Origin: Dendrophyllia cribrosa
Lineage: Eukaryota > Cnidaria > Anthozoa > Scleractinia > Dendrophylliidae
NCBI GenBank assembly: GCA_024195265.1
Contig: JAJLRJ010000010.1
Span: forward strand, 22,918,227 to 22,982,226
Reading direction: 5' to 3'
Length of the DNA stretch: 64,000 bases
Shown piece after piece: positions 45,601-59,855 of this stretch; position 1 is the first letter of the stretch, and every line of letters begins with the position of its first letter. Under the pieces are notes generated by a model. That model worked only from the letters and a program-made list of their open reading frames with translations, had not been told where the DNA came from and ran no database searches. Position numbers and translations under genes: made by a program.

Positions 45601-48600
45601 TTTTCCCGTTTTTCTACCCATACGATGTTGAATCCTACCAACTTGTAACTGTTGACCAGAGTTTGCAAATGCTGTCATTTATTTGAACCCAGGGCCCAGC
45701 ATTTATTGAGAAAATAACCAGTAACCATGTCACTTCTTGTTTTTAGGGAACGCGTGGTGACCCAGGAAGCCAAGGAGATCAAGGACCTCGCGGGGAAAAG
45801 GGAGCAGATGGACCTCAGGGTCCACCTGGTGTAAGAGGAGACAAAGTAGGTCACGTTTGCTGACAAATAAATTGCTGGCAAGCAGCTGGTTCATTAATTA
45901 AGTTGTTACTTGAAAGTATTTGACCTTGGATTATATCATCATTTTGTGGCCCTTCATGGAAAATCAATAATAAATATTAACTGTTACGTTGGACACAGGT
46001 TTGTCCAAAAGAAAATGAAGACAAGCAAAACTGAAGAATACATGTACAATGACAGAATTTCATTTGATCATCAATTGATCAATGACTGAAACTGGAATAA
46101 GTGAAATAAAATAAATGCTTTTAAACAAAATCATGTGGTTCACCTTATATAATTTTCAAATGCTTACAAAACTCTTTAAAACTAATTAAACCAAAGTAAA
46201 TCAAATTCAAAAGCAAGTTCACTTACTTCTATGGCAAGTTTTCTTAATTTTCCTTTAACATACATTTGTACATTTAAATGTGATAAAATATGCCAACAAT
46301 AAGTGATAAAAATTTGAAGTTAAAAAAGGGCACGAAACAATGAAAACAATAATAAATAAAGAAAATAGTCTAAACAAATAATTTGGTGCCAATTGAATTG
46401 CACTGTTTGTTTAGCTTTGGCTTCCTTAAAGTGCCACTTAATGATAAAAAATATACATTTTCTGTTCTCTTCATATTTTGAAAATATAAGAATTAGAATT
46501 CAGAGTGAGATTTAGGAATTCGGAATGACTTTTTAGAATTGGGAGTGAGGTGTTAGAATTAGGAGTGAGTTTATAGAATTTGGAGTGAGGTTTTAGAATT
46601 TGGAGTGTCGTTTGGAATTCCGAGTGCACTTGTGGGCTTATACGCCTAAAGCAGTGTTTTCCTTATCAGGCGGTAACAGGTAAAATTTACCGCTTGATGC
46701 AACATTTTTTACCACCTGCAATCACTTACTAGTTGAACCGGTTAGGAATGCTCCCTTACCTGCTGAGCTAAAATTTAGGGAGAACACTGCTTAAGTGTTA
46801 ACAAAAAAATCATTTTCAACTAAATAACAAAAATATTCATTGTAGTTAATAATTATATTCAACTTTCAGGTCAACTTTAGTCGAAAAATTGTCATTAAGC
46901 ACATTTAAGCAGTTTCTAAATCTAAATATTCTAGATGAGAACTATTAAGCCATTTCCCATATTGTAGTTTTCTTTTTTCTGCATTTATTTTGTGATTCAA
47001 AGCTTGCAAAACATTGCGAGTCACACTAAGTCTTGTGTTATTTGTTCTTGTACATAGGGACCACAGGGCATCAACTTTAAGGGACCACAAGGAGAAAAAG
47101 GCAAAAAAGGCATACCTGGACTGAAAGGGGAACCTGCCAATTTCGGGGCAGGAGCAGGGAATATTTCAATCACATTTAAAGTAAGCACACTTTTATTTGT
47201 CTACAACAAAAACCACAGTTTATATTATGGGGAAAATGATATAAAAAGGTTCAATTCCATGGAATTCGACCTAGGCAGGGTTCGACATCTGGTCAGCTGA
47301 GTCACTAGCCACCGGGCTAGTGATCTTTGAAATCTACTAGCCCGAAACACAACTTTGTAGCCCAGCTCATTTTCCTTCTCAGGCTCTATTACGTCACTTA
47401 ATTTATTATCCACTTTGCCCTTACAATATGAAAAGAAAGACCCTGAATTGCAAAAGTTACTGCGTTTGTTTTGTATTACTCAGTTAACATTGTCATTAAA
47501 ACATCAATGCCAGCAACTTGTATGCGTCCTCTTCTTGGTCTCTCAACTTATCATCATTCTCCAACTCATCGTCAGTATAATAGTCAGATAGATCCCCATC
47601 ATCAGCTGCAGCATCAATTTCATCATCTTTGGCATCATTAGATGGACCAGGAACAGCTGCCTGTACTAACTTTGCTTCATCAGGTGTATCTTGATCATCA
47701 GGAATTACTTCAGGTCCATCCTCTTCCTCTCTCCTAGACCTAGACCTCTTGTCATTAAAGTATGGCATTCTCTTCTTTCGCAACCAAACATCAATTGCAG
47801 GTTGGAGTTCAAAGTCCTTCACCTCTAGACAGTCAAGTTTGATGATCATCAGTGTGAGATCTGAAACACTGTCATCTGTAATTCTGCTTCTCCAGACAGT
47901 TTTGATGATTTTCATCAGGGAGAACCCTCTCTCTGCTTCTGCTGAACTTGCAGGTAGTGACAGCAGCAGATCGATCAAAGCAAGAACAGATGGGCATTTA
48001 TCTCTAAGATCATCATTGACCTGCGAACTGGAATGATCGTATTTCCTGTATTTTCGTTGTTGATGACGTGAAACTCTAGCCAGGCAAAACTTAATTTCGA
48101 TGAAGGATTAAACCCTCTTTTGCGTTTTTCATTTTCGTACCTTTTACTTTTTTCCGCTTCGCTTTCCGCCTTCGCCTTTTTGCTTGGCGGTGGTTTGTAG
48201 TTAGAGAGAAAACGCTCCATCTTCTCTACAATCGCTACAAGTGCGAGGCATTTCAACACGCGCAAGGAGAGGACTGAGGAGTACATTTACCAAGAAGCGT
48301 AGGGTCTGAGTCCCAGTTGTATTTACGATCGACACGCAAGAGCCAAGAAGAACGCCATAGAATGGTAGTTTTATACTTTCTTTATTATTATTATCCTTAT
48401 AACTTTACGTTTTTGTCCTCGTAAATAACTATGGACTTGAAAGAATCAAATTAAATATTAATTCTTTGAATTTTCTACTAGCCCGCGGGCTAGTAAACGG
48501 GAAATTTTACTAGCCCGAGCTAATTTTCACTAGCATCGGGCTACCGGGCTAGCGGAGATGTCGAACCCTGCCTAGGTACATGTAATTTACATTAATTTAC

Positions 48601-51600
48601 AATTTTTTCCTGGTGAAAAGGTCACACTGATAAGCTCAACCTCTGGGGTTGTTACACAAAATAAAAATTGTTCATTTTATTCAAAATTCATGATGCTCAG
48701 AAATCAATGACAAGAGAAGTTTTTCTTCTCAGTTCACTAGTATTTTTACCTTATTTCAATGAGCAAGACAATTAAGAATGATTTATCAATGGGTAAAACA
48801 AAGATTTCTTGAAACCTTCTCTATTTTGACTTCAGTATCGCTGAAATGTAAGTTGACAGTCCCTCACATCTCGATCCTTGAGACTTGATACTCAAGTTGA
48901 GTATCAAGACTTTCAAGACATGTTTTGAGTGGTTCTAACTTGTGACATAGTCAAGTCAAGTTCAAGTTTATTGCCCTATATTGAAAACAGTTACAGAACA
49001 TAAATATAAAAATTAATTTAGTAGCAAGAAAGCCCAAAAGAAACCACTTGGCTTATAAATAAATAGGCTCCCTCAAAAAATATACATATTATAATCAATG
49101 AATTATTAAAGAATATAACGTCAGATCAATGGCAAAGCTATTAACAATAAACATTTATTATAGAGTGTTTTCACATGACGTCATAAAAATTAAAAACATC
49201 TAAAGTATACATCCTACAAGCTGTTTCTAACATGGTATGTGGATACCAGTGTTGTAATCTTTCACAAAAAGTTTCAGGTTTTAACGATATTTCGTTTTCG
49301 ATTTATAAAGGTTAAAAATGTGTCACGCAATTCGTCATGCTATTTCAGATAAGCCGTGAAAGTAAACAAAATTGTACTAGTTGAAAGTTATTAAATAAAT
49401 GAATTATAGATGCTTATAAGCCAATTTCATGCCTCTTATAGTGAATACGATACTTTGTGATGAGATTTTTGGTGTTATTAAGACTTTAAAGTCTTTAAAT
49501 TTTTGGCCGCCATGTTGGTGTCCCTAAGTGGGACACCAAGATGGCCGCTCCACACATTTCTTACTAAAAATGTCTATACTCATTCGCCTATAACTCTTGA
49601 ATGAAATGCTCTTGCGCTTCACAATTTGGCCCAGATGTGTAGTTTTAAACTTTCTACAATAGGCCATTTCCGAGTTACGTTATGCCTCATTGTCAAAGCA
49701 AGGCTAGGTGCACAACCTTTCATATGGAAATGAGTTTTATTTGCATTTGAATAAAAACTCATTTCCATATGAAAGGTTGTGCACCTAGCCTCGCTTTGAC
49801 AACGAGGCATAACGTAACTCGGAAATGGCGTATTCCATTAACATTTTAGAATCGAAAACTGCTTCTGAATTTTGATATGACGTCAGTGAAAACACTCTAT
49901 ATATTATATATTTGTTTTAACAGGGATTCTGACAGGGTGCGGAAAAAAAAAATTGTGCAGGAGTTTTGGGGCAAATTGTGCGGGAAATAACTTCGATTGT
50001 GCGGGAAATTGTGTGGGATTGCACAATCCTGTGACCAACCAAATATTCAATCACCAGTGTTCTAGCCAGGCCAAAAAAATATGACAGGGAGGACATTCTC
50101 CATAAATTAAAAAATATAAATAGGTGTTTTACTTTGGGGATTAAAATGAACCCAGCAATCACCAATTTGCGGCTGTTTTTGTTTTCACCAATTAGTTTAT
50201 TTGTCTCAACAAAATCACATTGCGTGACATGATGAACTCGATCGAGTAAAACCGAAATACCACCTCAAAATAAAATGTTTCCAATCTGAGCGAGTTCGTT
50301 TATGAAAAATCCGTACATTTTATGTAGTGTACTAAATAATATCCAGTAAAGGTTCACACAATTTCTTCGAAAGTTTGCCGCAAAAACACAACCCCGAGAT
50401 TTATGCAAATTGCGTGCTAAATGGAGCATTTTGAATTTCAAAGCTAAAAGTATTAAATAATTAATTTATGACCTTGGAAACAGATCGAAAACTTTCTTAT
50501 ATTTGTTCTGCAATAAGGTAAGTAAAAGAGCCCCGAACTTCTAGTGTCATAAGAATGCACATGGTTTGTCATTAAAAACATTATTATTGAAACTATCAGG
50601 AAGTAGGCCGGCTTTATGTAGATACAGGTACATAAATTTTCCTATCTGAAGTTTATAAATACTCTCAAGATTCAGGCTCGAGGGCAAAATCATCATCATC
50701 ATCATCATCGGTTGCAACTGAGATTCCATTCACAGTATCATGCCAGAAGTGTTTATTCCTCATTACATACAGACCTCTATTAAGCGGCCACCCTCGGGAC
50801 TTAGAAAAGTGGCCGCTTAATAGAGGTACAATATAAATTGGATAGAAATGGCAGTCAACGTAATTTTATTGCCTCTATATAGCAAAACGCTTGTTGAAAA
50901 GTGAACATATGTGAAGATAAATGCAAAAATTATTGAAACAAAAAATTAAGTGACCTGCTGTATTTGCGCATTTCAAGTCTGTGCAAAGTTGTAGGTCTAA
51001 CACAGAGAGCATGTAGTCGATAAGTACAGTATTTTTTAGTTTTGAGTATGTACAGAAAAATACGCAAATCTATGTAACAAAACATCAAGTTTCTTAGGCC
51101 GTTTTTGCATCAACAGTCTGTAAAGATTTTAGCTCAAAATGTTTCACGGACGATTTATTTAAAATAATCCGTCACTGCTGTTTCCGTTGTGGAGCTCGGA
51201 GTTGTAACTAGGAGATCAAGTCATTTAGCCTTTCCGATAGATAGGGCAAGGTCCTGGTAACCGTGAAACTGGGCAAAGTGTCGGAGTTGATCGGTGATGC
51301 GCATGGCCTCTGCAAGGCTCTTGATTGATGGCTCCTCTAATTCCTTGTCGTAGTCGTCATCTGATTGAGGTGTCTTCTGAAACGAACTGAACATCTAGAT
51401 CATCATTTAGCAACTCACTTCTGACTTCACTTCTATCGCCTTCATATTATCTGTCACCATTTCGCTTGAAAAGATGATTTGCTGGCCGCTTAATGGAGGT
51501 AAAAAAAACAATAAATACTAAACTTGCAACAGCAAAAAGGTGGCCGCGGCCGCTTAATAGAGGTGGCCGTTGAATAGAGGTATCGAATACAGCACTTTAC

Positions 51601-54600
51601 TGACAAATAATTCGGGTCTTTGGAAAGTGGCCGCTTAATGGAGGGTGGCCGCTTAATAGGTGGCCACTTAATAGAGGTCCGACTGTATTATGTTTTGACA
51701 GTTTATAGCTATAGTTGAAGTGTTGAGGGGCATTGTCATGCAGATTCTGCTGCGTTTTGGTCAAAATAGACCAAATTGTTGACAAGGTACATGTACCTTT
51801 GCTCAAACATAAAATTGTTTTTAGAACACCAAGAAGAAAATGTCAAGTGACTTATTCAAGGAAGAACAAACCATAATACGTTTTTTTTTTGTGATTTTTC
51901 CATCCTGGCCATCTGCAGCCAAAGATAATGAATAATTAGTTTCTGTGCACTGGTAGAGTATCTGGAAACAAAAATTGAACCATTATTTGTAGGTTTTCAT
52001 TCAAACAAATAATGTATTTTGGCTTTTCAAAGTGAAATTACTAAAAATAGGTGACATAGCTCCTTTAACAAGTTAACTTTCTCAAGTTTTCAAGTGTATG
52101 GTGTGACCACAGCTGATGAGAATTACTACTTATAAAGAGGGCTTGCTTCAGCTTGGCATAACTCCCAGTTCTGTGCGAGAAATGTATGGTTAAATTAAGG
52201 CCATCTTCCCAATCTAAAATGTCCTTGTCAATTGAAGGATTAAAATAAACCATTAAATTTGACCAGTGTTTACCTGTATTCAGTTTTTATTTTAGTTATT
52301 TCTTCATATTGTATAATTTTACTTTTTCAGGGTGCCAAAGGTGAACCAGGAGAACAGGTAAGAATAATTTTAAATTTTTTGTGTCTACTGTATGGCCCTG
52401 TCACACTATTGCGTATTGTACTAGCGTGTGCCAGCGTATGAAAAATATCACTCTTATGCTGGTATACGCTGGCATATGCTAGGGGTACGTTAGGCATAGG
52501 TTGTATAGTTACGTTTCAAGCACAGTCGCATACGGTGGCATACGCTGGCATACGGCGAGGCAGAAAAAATTTTTTAAGCATGCTTAAAACTTTTGTGCGT
52601 ATTCGGACATATTGTTTATACGCTAAGCGTACGCTAGCCATACGCTGAATACGCGAGAGTTACGCTGGAAGTACGTTACTCATAGGTCAAATACGCTGGT
52701 CATATGCTGTATTTTCAAGGGCATTTTGTGCGTATGAAAATTATTTTGTGAATTTTCATACGCAACTTATACGTTTCTCTCATACGCAATAGTGTGACAG
52801 GGCCTGTACATGTATTTGCACAAGTACATGTAGACACTAATAATTATATGCTAAAGCCGAGAGCTGTATTGTCAATAAAAGTTGTAACAAACAATTTAAA
52901 GCTGTAACAATTTGCAACCAGAAAGAGATCAAATTCCAAAGCATGATACTTAAATTATGCAAAGACCTTTCAACACTTTCTGCAGACTTCATATAAATTC
53001 TGCAAAAGCTGACACTTTCGAACATTAAAACCTCTAAACTGATGTGAACGCAGCATCAGTGTTTTGATAATTGTACATTGTGTACGTCTTTGTTCCCAGC
53101 AATGTGGTTGCTTGGAACATGTTTTATAATATTATGACACTTTTTTGTTATCTGTAACTCATCAAAACGAGACAATGCTGTAATTTGGAGAATCAAGTGA
53201 AGGGCTAGGGGCAAAACCAACCTATGTTGCTTTTTGAGCATTTTTAGTTTTTTCTTTTTTATTGTACAACGAATAATATCACCACCCCTTGTCGAATTTG
53301 CACCAATCCTAAGAAACTGGACTAATTTCACCTGAAAAAGCAGAGTTCTGACCTTCTGGTGGTTGTTTACATTCAGAGCATAATTTCGACGCCATTACAG
53401 CAGATTGGCCATGAGAATATGCGACCGCAATACTCCTGACCTGCGCCAACGACATGAACGAAAATACCGTTATTTACGCAAGCCTGGCTCGCTTATCGGT
53501 CATGAGCTCGCTATGGCAAACACATCATTTGTAGCGTGCGTATAAGCCAATGTGTTTAAGGCCCGTCCAGTGATTGAAGGACATCATTTAGTCTGCACCT
53601 CTCAAAGAAACGAGTCGTGTTTCTTGTTGTACCTTGTGTCAAAATCACTATTTCGGGCTCAAGGTAAAAATAGACGTTGGTGGACAAGGGGACTTCCCAT
53701 TTTCTATCCGCACCCCCCCCCCCCCCCCCCCCCCCCCCTAAAGATGGCAGGAATCCGAACCCTCAACTTATTGTTGGCGCCCTTTGAAAAATGAAATCCG
53801 ATGGGTTGATTTTTTGTCGGCACCTTTGAAAAAAAAATCCGAAGGCTCCAAATTTTGTCTGCTTCTTTGAAGAAAAAATCCGAACCCTTCTTTGCAAAAC
53901 ATGTCCTTCTTTAGGGGGGGGTGCGGCTAAAAAGTGGAATGTCCCAAGACAAGCCAGTGGGAAAGTCTGGAACCACTTCGGATCAAAAAAGCGGGAGGTT
54001 GAAATACAGCTTTGGGCAGCTCAAAGTGAGTTCTTGCAGCCGGGTGAAATCCAGCAGGGCGGGCAAAGACTATGAGCCGGCAGCGGAGGACCAGGAGTGC
54101 TTCCTAAAGGAGGTCCGTAAAGATAAGGGAGATGGCGCAAATCTTAGTGGCTGACTATTGGTGATAAAAATAAAGTGATTTTGAGGGAATGAACTTCGGG
54201 ATTTATTTTTCTTGAGCGGGATTCAGCGTTACGGGCCCAAACTTGGCCATCTGAAGTGGAAAATCAGCGCAAAATCGAGAAATTCATTTTTTCGAGCGGG
54301 ATTCAGCGGGAGACATGCAGATTTTCCTTTTTGCATACGTTATTTCTTGAAAGCGACGGAAAAAACAACAGAAAAACAATCTTAATAATGTTTTGCAACT
54401 AATTTGTAGTTCACATGCCAAAAATGGACAAATATGAGTGAGAAAAATAAAAAACGACCTCAAAAGCAACATAGGTTGGTTATTCCCCCGTGCCCTTCAA
54501 GTTTCCTCAATTTTTGCATGAACATGAAATAACTTCAATTGTAATTATTCGCGTTGCGTGAAAAGATCCCATGTTTTTATGTGATTGTTTTTTTTTTTCT

Positions 54601-57600
54601 GAAGGGACTACCATAAAATTAATACCGTGTACTTGAGGGCTTGAATAGTGTAATTTCTTAAATGCAAAGTATATTTTTTTTATCCACAGGGTAACAATGG
54701 TTCCGCTGGACCCCCTGGACCGAAAGGTGACACTGGACCAGCTGTAAGTACCATGTATATACAGTGGAAGCCCGTTAATAATAATGGGGTAGGGTCAAAT
54801 TTCATGACTGGAAAGTAAATTGCTGTTTGATTACGTTAACGACAGAGGTCAATGACATGACAAGTTACAGGCATTGTGAATAAAATACAGTATTGTTTCT
54901 CAAGTACTGTACAGTATTTGTTTTGTTTGGTCAATATTTAATGCGTATTTGGTTCGAGTGGCCATATTAACGGGGTAAAATTATAAAGGATTATACAGGT
55001 TGGGATTTCAGAATGTGGCAGTTGGCCGTATTAACGGGGTGGCCGCATTAATGGAGTTTTATCATAGGAAAATGTATGGGCGTTTCGCCTGGAGAAAAAA
55101 AAGTGACTGTATTAACGAGGTGACCGTAAGGCGGGGTTCCCCTGTACAGTAAAAGATAAAACATGGGTGTGCGGAGATTTAAAATTTCTCTTGAAGTAAG
55201 TGCAGATATCAAGCATGAGACATCAAGTTCAACATGAGAAGAGAAATTTCATCAGTGTCTCCGAGCGTCCATGTGTTATTTTGTTTATATAATATTGCTT
55301 AATTACAAAGTTTTAAGCAATTTTCCAAACATTTTTGAAAATTCACTGAATACTGTCGGAAGGTTGTGAGAACATTTCCATGACAAATTTTTCTGAAGAT
55401 TTCCAAGGAAGATGCAGTTTTTCTCAGTACGTGAAATACTCATCTTTCACTGAGGGTTATAAAATAAAGTGGTATTTAAGATAATAAATAGCATCACTGG
55501 AAAGTTTGCTCATTTAGTGAGTATTTTATTTGAATTATCACACTTCAGTGTGTTTTTTTTAATAGACACACTTATTAAGGATTCAGGCTGTCAAGTTCCT
55601 ACTTTATAATTACAATTTTTTAATTTTTTTTATGAAGGGCTTAAAATCATGACTAGTTAAAAAACTTTTTCAGGCAACTAGAAGATGCTGTCTTGTGCTT
55701 AAAGATTATATGACAGATTTTTTTATTTGCTTGCTTGAATCTAGATGTTAGTGTTCTGATAAGAAAATCTAAAAAAAATCATATTCATTTGGATTTTCTT
55801 CATTCTGTTTTAGCCATCTAAAAACTTGAAGTTTCATGTTAATTTTTTACAGCTAAAACACTTTAATTGTCTTCAGGAAAGAAAGGGATCGCAACAGGAC
55901 AATAGACATTTTTTATTGTTAAATTATCTCCTATATGTATTTAAGTGAATTTTTATCTAGCAGCCCTCAGCTAATGTAATCTATAAACTGAACTTATCAT
56001 TAATTTTTTTATCTGATTTTATAGTAACTGTTATGTAATTTAATTGCATTTTGTTCTGATTTTATCACACAGTATAATTGTTATTTTTTATCATAATTGT
56101 TATTGTCATTTTAATTAATTGTTACTGATCAGAAAAGCCCCTCATGGGAGTATCGACCATAGAAAACAGAATAAAAACAAAACATTTTTTCAAAGATGTG
56201 GATTTTCTTCGCCATTTTGGATCTGTTTTAAGTACCTTTAGTTAACAATAATAAATCATTAATTTGACAAGACTGTGCTTTTAAAGACCTAAAACATACA
56301 ATTTTAGTGAAAGGTGCCAAAAAACATACTTAGAACATTCTTGCCGGGAGCCCTTCATTTGTCTTGAAGGATAGATGTTATCTCAGTTGAACTGACAAAG
56401 GGCTAATTTTTTTTCAATTTTTATTGTACTTACAACATTACTTTAGATTGAAACAATACACCAATACAATACACCACTGTTATTTACATGTACATCATTT
56501 CAGTCTGTAGAACACAAAGAGCTAATTAAGGTGGCTGAACACAGTTTGCGGCGCTCTTCAATTTCAGCTTCTTACGCGAGTCAAGCGCGCGCAAAGTTTT
56601 GAGAAAAACAAACGTGGCGCCTATTCAGCGATCATTTTATTTTGCTCAGTGTGGATCGCGAAAGTATTGTTTTTCGTCTTAAAATTAAACAATTTGTTGT
56701 TTGTAAAAATGTTTGTTGAATCAGTAGATAATATATAGAACCATTAAAGAAATACACTGCCTTTTTGGTCGTTTTTGTCTTTGGATCGAGAACCCAGTCA
56801 AATGCAACGCATGCGCAGTTGACCAAAAAATTGTGACTGGATGTTTTAGCGACTTTCCTCGGAAACGCGCTGATTTCTACGGCATCACTCGTTAGGATTT
56901 CACGAAATTTGGCACAATAATAGTTCCCAATATGCTGAACTCACCTGCCATCAAAAATTTGAAATCTAACAGAGGAGTTTTTTACAAAACGCAAACATAT
57001 TAAACAACAAATTACGGAAGATCCCTCTGTCAAAATTACATGAGACTAGTGTTAACATGCGAATATTTTTACGAGTTTACTAGAGACAAAAATGATGGAC
57101 AAAATCTAATGACTAGATTTTCTGAAAATTAACAAAACCAAATATTGCAGGCTGGTTTACAATCCACCTTGTTGCCATGGCAACACCCTAAAAGCTCAAC
57201 AAAAATATCAAAATATAAAGTTTGTTGCTTACTCGTATGCCTCGCCAATTTTGGGCACCCAGACGTTAGTGGTTTTAAAATGACAATGGATGATGCGTAG
57301 GTACAGTAAAACTGTGTTCAGCCACCTTAACACTGAAACCTCAGCTTTTGACAGAATCTTTTTATAGTGGCAATTTACTTAATAGTCAAATCAGTTAACA
57401 CCAAAATATGTTAAGACAAATTTAACTTCCTCGTCAAAGCAGCATCCTTTACATTCAGTTTCTTTAGACACTAACCCCTTGATCCTACAGGTATTAGGTA
57501 AGACAAGATAAGATATCTATGAGACCTAAAACGCAACAAAAATTTGAACCTTATCTAGTTGCAAGTTAATTTTAATTGCACGTCATACAGCACTGTAATG

Positions 57601-59824
57601 TATCTAAAAGAAATGGAGATAGTCGGTATCTTATTAATTTATCTTAATCTCCATTTCAGGGTGGAGATGGTCTACAAGGTCCAAAGGGAGATCCTGGGGA
57701 TCAGGGAGAAAAGGGGAAAACGGTAATAAAATCAAGCTGTCAATGCTGTCATGATAATTCTGTGGATTCAGGTTGAGTGATTAACAGGTTGTCATGTTTA
57801 TTGTATTGTTGACTGACTGCGTTGCGAGACAAATGCCAGACATTACAAGTTAGGTGCTCTGCCTTTGAAGAATGAATATTGTTGGGAGTCACAGACCAAA
57901 GAAATTGTGAAGAGGAAGTACACTGTACTTCAACCTCCAGATGAAAAAATTATCGGTTGAAGGAGCTAAGAGTATTAAAGTAAGAATTTGATCTGCCACA
58001 AAACAAGATTTGTAGAAATGATAGCTGATTCTGCTGCTTCAGCCAACTAATGTTGCTTTCTTAACGTGAATTTACCAGTGATGCAAATATGTATTTCTGT
58101 CACCAATTTGAAAGCACACAACGTCACAGATGGAATAATGTTGCTGTTAAGTTCCGAAAGTAGCGCGCCCCCGAAAGCAACATCAAAATTTTGTAGCTGC
58201 TAATAAATCATGAAAGTAGTGAGCCCCTGAAAGTAATGAACCCCCCGAAAGTAGCAAGCCCCCAAAAGCCTTATGCTTCCATTCATCCTTGACATCAGTT
58301 GATGGCACAATGGCACAATGTAAGGATTAAACTGGTATAATTTCGAATTAACAACCGGAATGTTTCCTCAAATAAAGAATGGAAAACTCTGTGTACTGCA
58401 GACTAAAACGCAGCGGTGCATCACAGAGTAGAAGCAGTTTAGCTTTCCTCCTCTGAGTCTAAATGTTGTCCTTTTTTAATTTTATGTTTATTTTTCATTT
58501 CGGAAAAAAGAGCTCATGCCAGCTTTATTTATCGGTTTTTGACCCTGAAAATAATGACCCCCTGAAAGTAACGAGCCCCAGAAAGTAACGAGCCCCAAAG
58601 GCTGCTAATTCCGAAAGTAAGTTACTATCGGAACTTTACGTTACTTTGTAACAACGTTTTAAACTTTGATCACTTGCTTTCACAATGTACTATTTGGAAG
58701 GAAAATCATTGTCTTTCCCAGATAGCCACATCTGGCATATTGCCTCACAATGCAGTTAATCAACCTTTACAATGAATGCAACAACTGATACGGTTCAAGG
58801 CTCAACCTGAATCATCACTCTGTAATTTGCCTCTCCTTATTTCAGACTGAAGAATTCCAAAAGCAGTTGCAATGAGAAAATGAAACCAGCATTATAAACA
58901 CATTCAATAAAATTATTTTAATCTGTGTGTTAAAGTTTTAAATCATTGTCCGAGTATGGATAAACAGCAACTTCACATTTTAAATCTTTTAGAACTGCAC
59001 ATTTCCTAAATATGTATTATTATTTTCCAATACAGCAACCCCTCATTTGAGGATTACAGTAAAAACCCGCGTGTAAGAACCTACATTTTTTGAAGTCTGG
59101 CAAAATAGGTTCTTGTATTTTGGGGTAGTTACTGGCAATTTAGGCTTAGTAGGTTCTTAATTAGGTTCTTAATTTCTATGAAGGAGATATACAGTACGAA
59201 CCCCCTTTAAGCAAGGTCCATGAAGACAATTACAGTATGTACTTTATATAGACCTGTTTTTGTTGTAGGAATGACATACTTTTAATTGTAATACAGTTTG
59301 GTATTTTCTTGTAATATAAACTTGCAATCTCAAAGTCAAACTCCTTGGTTAAAATGTTTATCATTATTTAACTGTAACCCACATATAAGAACCTGCTTGA
59401 TCTTGCTTAGCTAAACAGGTTCTTATATTTTTGGGTACTAAAATAGCAAATTTCTGCCAGCAGGTTCTTAAACCACTGGGTTCTTACACGCAGGTTTTTA
59501 CTGTATTAGCTGGACAGTTGGGGTTGTTTACACGAGCTCCTGAAATCAGGATCCTACATATAAAAGCCTGTGGGTTGCATGTGGCCCTTACAAAGATGCT
59601 TTCTGGCTGTAGTTCATGGCTGGGTATTTCCAAGGAGTATCCATATCCCCTATCCCCCCCCCCCCCCCCTCCTTCCTCCCCCCACCTCCTAACTCCTCCC
59701 TCCCCCCCCTCCACCCCCCCCCCCCCTTCTCCCTCCCCCACCTCACAGGAGGTCATTAGAAATTCCAAGGGGTAGGGGTTTCAAAAGATTTTGAAGGACA
59801 TTATAAAGCTAAAAGCCAAACTGG

Positions 59825-59855
<31 letters not shown>

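Larger units (their letters stand above)
47276..48570 (-). mobile_element. Internally deleted hAT transposon (CAGGGTTCGACATCT ends)
   Basis: 15-bp terminal repeat CAGGGTTCGACATCT, flanked by CCTAGG on both sides (47270-47275, 48571-48576). Subterminal ACTAGCCCG repeats occur at both ends. Inside, on the minus strand, a transposase N-terminus (47975-48286) is followed directly by a transposase C-terminus (47496-47978); the catalytic middle is gone. It is therefore a deletion derivative that could only move with a helper. Confidence 0.82.

Noticed and set aside
53921..54154. 77-residue frame with a basic, Ser-rich sequence
   Set aside because: It lies inside a fold-back element; no recognised domain. 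Kept only as part of that element.
59431..59775. Open frames over the C-rich tract (both strands)
   Set aside because: Pro/Ser or Gly/Glu runs are simply translations of low-complexity DNA.
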